Shown here: in pieces, positions 61,703 through 64,000 of the stretch | Numbering within the stretch: the first letter of the stretch is position 1 | Layout: each line of letters begins with the position of its first letter | NCBI GenBank assembly: GCA_040222235.1 | Contig: JAVKDO010000001.1 | Location: forward strand, 1-64,000 | Reading direction: 5' to 3' | DNA: 64,000 nucleotides | DNA from: UBA6059 sp040222235 | GTDB lineage: Bacteria; Bacteroidota; Bacteroidia; Cytophagales; Cyclobacteriaceae | Translations under genes and position numbers: made by a program | Notes under the pieces: generated by a model | The model's database searches: none | What the model saw: the letters and a program-made list of their open reading frames with translations, nothing else | What the model was told of the DNA's origin: nothing

Positions 61703-64000
61703 ATGTCGAGCTTCTCTAAAAGCATCAAAACATTACTTTTCTTATGCTTTCTGCATTTTTCTACTGCTTTTATCCAGGCACAAGACAGGTTCGTTCCTAT
61801 CATTCCAAACCCTCAACAAGTAGAACGATCAGGACAACCCTTTTTACATAACACTAAAAAAGCGCTGACCCTATTCGTCGATAAGAATACGAACTATCCG
61901 ATAGATCAACTGCTTGATGCATGGGAGGAGCACACTACTCTTGGGCTAAAACTGGTACAGAAACCTAAGGATACCGAAGTAAGGTTGCTGAAGCACAAAA
62001 AGGCTGCTGATAACCCTTCATTTGCGGCCTTTATTGAGCCCCTGCTCGACTTCCAGAAAAGGGAAGCTTATCAAATAGCCATTAACGCTGAAGGAATAGT
62101 AGTACATTCTACTCATGAAAGTGGTGCTTATTATGCTGTACAATCTCTGAAGCAGTTACTACGTGCCTATGGGGATGAAAATGCGATCCCCGGCATGATC
62201 ATCAATGACTATCCCGATTTGGAAATTCGCGGTATGATGGATGACATCAGCAGAGGCCCTGTTCCCACACATGCTTATATGAAGCAGCAAATCGAGCGGC
62301 TTTCGGAAATGAAGATCAACCTGCTTACCTACTATACGGAGCACGTCGTAAAAACTGAAAAACATGCTGCTTTTGCCCCGAAGGACGGTGGGCTTACCAT
62401 TGCCGAATGGCGATCTATAGCGGACTATGCCAAAAAGTACAACATAGATTTAGTGGGTAATTTTCAGTCTTTCGGCCATTTCGAGAAGATACTCTCTCAT
62501 CCTGATTACAGCCACTTGGGTGAAGGGGGCACACTCCTTTCTCCGTCATTTGAGGAGAGCTACGAACTGCTCGATGATATTTATACTGAAATGATACCTG
62601 CCTTTCATTCTGACTATTTTCATATCAATTCTGACGAGACCTTCGATTTGGGCGCAGGTGCATCCAAAGCCAGAGTCGACAGTTTGGGAGAAAGCGCGGT
62701 TTACGCCGAACACATCAATCGCATTTATGACTTGATTGATGGCAAAGGCAAAAAGATGCTGATGTGGGGTGATATCATTCTCAATGACCCCACTATTTTA
62801 GATCGACTTCCCGATGATGTTCTTCCTATCACCTGGGGCTATGATGTCATGGAGTCTTATACAGAGCGCATTACTACATTTCTCGATAGAGGCTATAACC
62901 CTCTCATTTCTACAGGGATTCTAAATTCTCATAGCATAATCCCTGATTTTGAAGTCGCAAAAGGCAATATCGGTGGATTCCTGGCGGAAGGAAAAAGGCT
63001 ACAGGCCTGGGGAATGCTCAATACGGTGTGGGACGATGGCGGCTCGGCCCTGTTTTCAAGGGACTGGTACGGTGTAGCCTATGCCGCAGAGCAAAGTTGG
63101 AACAGTGATACTGACGATCAAACCTATGACGCACGCTTTAATAAAGTATTGTACGGAAATGATGGACTTGGAATCAGCAGAGCGTTAAATGCAATCAATG
63201 AACTCACCTCTATCAAGTCTACCGAAAAAATGAATGAAGCGGTGTTTTGGCAACAAATCCTTCCAGATTCGGGAAAATCAATGTTAACAAATCTCGAAGA
63301 TTGGGCTGAAGTTGAAGCGCTAGCGCAAAAAGCAGATGCATACCTAGCAGAAGTTGACGCAACTTATTACGCTGAAGATCTTGCCTACATACAATTAACC
63401 ATCGATCAGTATCGGTTCTTAGCAACAAGCAGGCCTACGATAGTCGAAATTGCCGAATTGTATAAGAGCGCCTATCTCCTACAGCAGGATAAAGAAAATC
63501 AAGAAGAAGCCCGTTCTTTGCTCGTCCAGGCCTTTGGCAAGTTAAAAGTGGTGATTGACAATTTGACCATTCTAAAAGCAGAAAATCAGCACCTTTGGCT
63601 GCTAGAAAACCGCTCTTATTCCTTAGACCTTGTGGAAGAACGCTATGACATGCAGCTTTCGGATTTTTATGATGTTGAGCGTAAACTGAGAAGTGCGCTT
63701 TCCGATTTCGATAGCGAAGCACTTATTCCTGAACCAGCAGCCGTTCGACTGGACATCCAAAAAACGGATAACTGGTATTTTAAAGGTTGGTTGATGACAG
63801 AGCCTATGCCAACCAGTAACGGAGCAAATAACCCTCAATTTGACGCGCTAACGGAGACGGGAGGTTTGTCAACTACGTTTCCGAATGTCACCGAAGAGTT
63901 CTTCTTCAATTCGGAGAAGTACAGATGGAAAAGGGTGAATACGCCACTTTTTGGCCAAGTCAATCTGCATGAGCTATTTGCTGATACCGACCAGAAAGTG
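61703..64000 (+). CDS. GH20-type beta-N-acetylhexosaminidase, runs off window
   Basis: From the ATG at 61703 the frame is open for 766 codons to the window edge. A signal peptide (about 1-27, ending FIQAQD) is followed by IPNPQQVERSGQP and a GH20b domain with ESGAYYAVQSLKQLL (about 137-151). The catalytic barrel has LEIRGMMDDISRGP, LVGNFQSFGHFEKIL and the D-E pair in HINSDETFDLG (Asp311-Glu312), then KKMLMWGDIIL. This is GH20-like, although HINSDE replaces the usual HIGGDE. After about residue 480 a helical region and a beta domain follow, longer than simple GH20 enzymes; the C-terminus is outside the window. Confidence 0.85.
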   Translation, partial: MSSFSKSIKTLLFLCFLHFSTAFIQAQDRFVPIIPNPQQVERSGQPFLHNTKKALTLFVDKNTNYPIDQLLDAWEEHTTLGLKLVQKPKDTEVRLLKHKKAADNPSFAAFIEPLLDFQKREAYQIAINAEGIVVHSTHESGAYYAVQSLKQLLRAYGDENAIPGMIINDYPDLEIRGMMDDISRGPVPTHAYMKQQIERLSEMKINLLTYYTEHVVKTEKHAAFAPKDGGLTIAEWRSIADYAKKYNIDLVGNFQSFGHFEKILSHPDYSHLGEGGTLLSPSFEESYELLDDIYTEMIPAFHSDYFHINSDETFDLGAGASKARVDSLGESAVYAEHINRIYDLIDGKGKKMLMWGDIILNDPTILDRLPDDVLPITWGYDVMESYTERITTFLDRGYNPLISTGILNSHSIIPDFEVAKGNIGGFLAEGKRLQAWGMLNTVWDDGGSALFSRDWYGVAYAAEQSWNSDTDDQTYDARFNKVLYGNDGLGISRALNAINELTSIKSTEKMNEAVFWQQILPDSGKSMLTNLEDWAEVEALAQKADAYLAEVDATYYAEDLAYIQLTIDQYRFLATSRPTIVEIAELYKSAYLLQQDKENQEEARSLLVQAFGKLKVVIDNLTILKAENQHLWLLENRSYSLDLVEERYDMQLSDFYDVERKLRSALSDFDSEALIPEPAAVRLDIQKTDNWYFKGWLMTEPMPTSNGANNPQFDALTETGGLSTTFPNVTEEFFFNSEKYRWKRVNTPLFGQVNLHELFADTDQKV

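Overview
The window looks like a chromosomal segment of a marine member of the Bacteroidota, most likely Cytophagales-like. The signs seen are TamL-type Omp85 lipoprotein, Bat-type VWA/TPR proteins, type IX secretion (T9SS) C-terminal sorting domains carrying YPNP motifs, a FecI-type sigma factor, a TonB-dependent receptor with a carboxypeptidase-regulatory N-terminal domain, Bacteroidota-type promoters (TTTG / TAnnTTTG) and many sulfatases. The species cannot be named from this sequence alone.

Region 1 (1-13.6 kb) is ordinary core genome, nearly all on the minus strand: PAP2 phosphatase (cut by the window edge), hemF, a P-II-like/SbtA bicarbonate-transport pair, tamL, a divergent SpoU/TrmH methyltransferase, then yhhQ, rnz, a STAS protein, purC, a MORN-repeat protein, a thiolase, batC and batB.

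Region 2 (13.5-14.3 kb) is a small tRNA locus. A good promoter is followed by a decayed tRNA-Ser 5' fragment filled with palindromes, an intact tRNA-Ser(GCU), a GIY-YIG nuclease gene broken by an in-frame TGA, and tRNA-Arg(UCU) with a terminator.

Region 3 (14.9-64 kb) is a very large polysaccharide-utilisation locus. It starts with an enolase-superfamily dehydratase, a WD40 protein, a LacI regulator, an ECF sigma factor and tagaturonate/fructuronate epimerase UxaE. A single TonB-dependent receptor without SusD follows, with a T9SS-exported beta-helix protein in the SusD position and a small lipoprotein. Next come degradative enzymes: two GH28, GH2, GH88, GH105, a tandem DUF1080 protein, three formylglycine sulfatases, an alginate-lyase-family multidomain protein, a second alginate lyase gene broken by a stop codon, and several large secreted proteins I cannot assign (a toroid-like protein at 41.9 kb, a beta-propeller at 44.4 kb, a paralogous beta-helix pair at 45.7 and 52.1 kb, a toroid-like lipoprotein at 50.2 kb). 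An Nramp-like permease lacking the metal-binding motifs, a sugar-phosphate isomerase-like protein, a tartrate-dehydrogenase-like enzyme, a Gfo/Idh/MocA oxidoreductase, a YdjC deacetylase, a GH20 remnant and a GH20-type enzyme running off the window complete it.

How it may work (inference): sulfatases and endo-acting lyases open a sulfated uronate polysaccharide at the surface; GH88/GH105 remove unsaturated uronyl ends; GH2, GH28 and GH20 trim the rest; the receptor and permease import products; and UxaE plus the dehydratase and dehydrogenases feed uronates into central metabolism. The LacI protein probably senses a product, since a perfect 12-bp palindrome upstream of lacI recurs almost unchanged before the TonB receptor gene.
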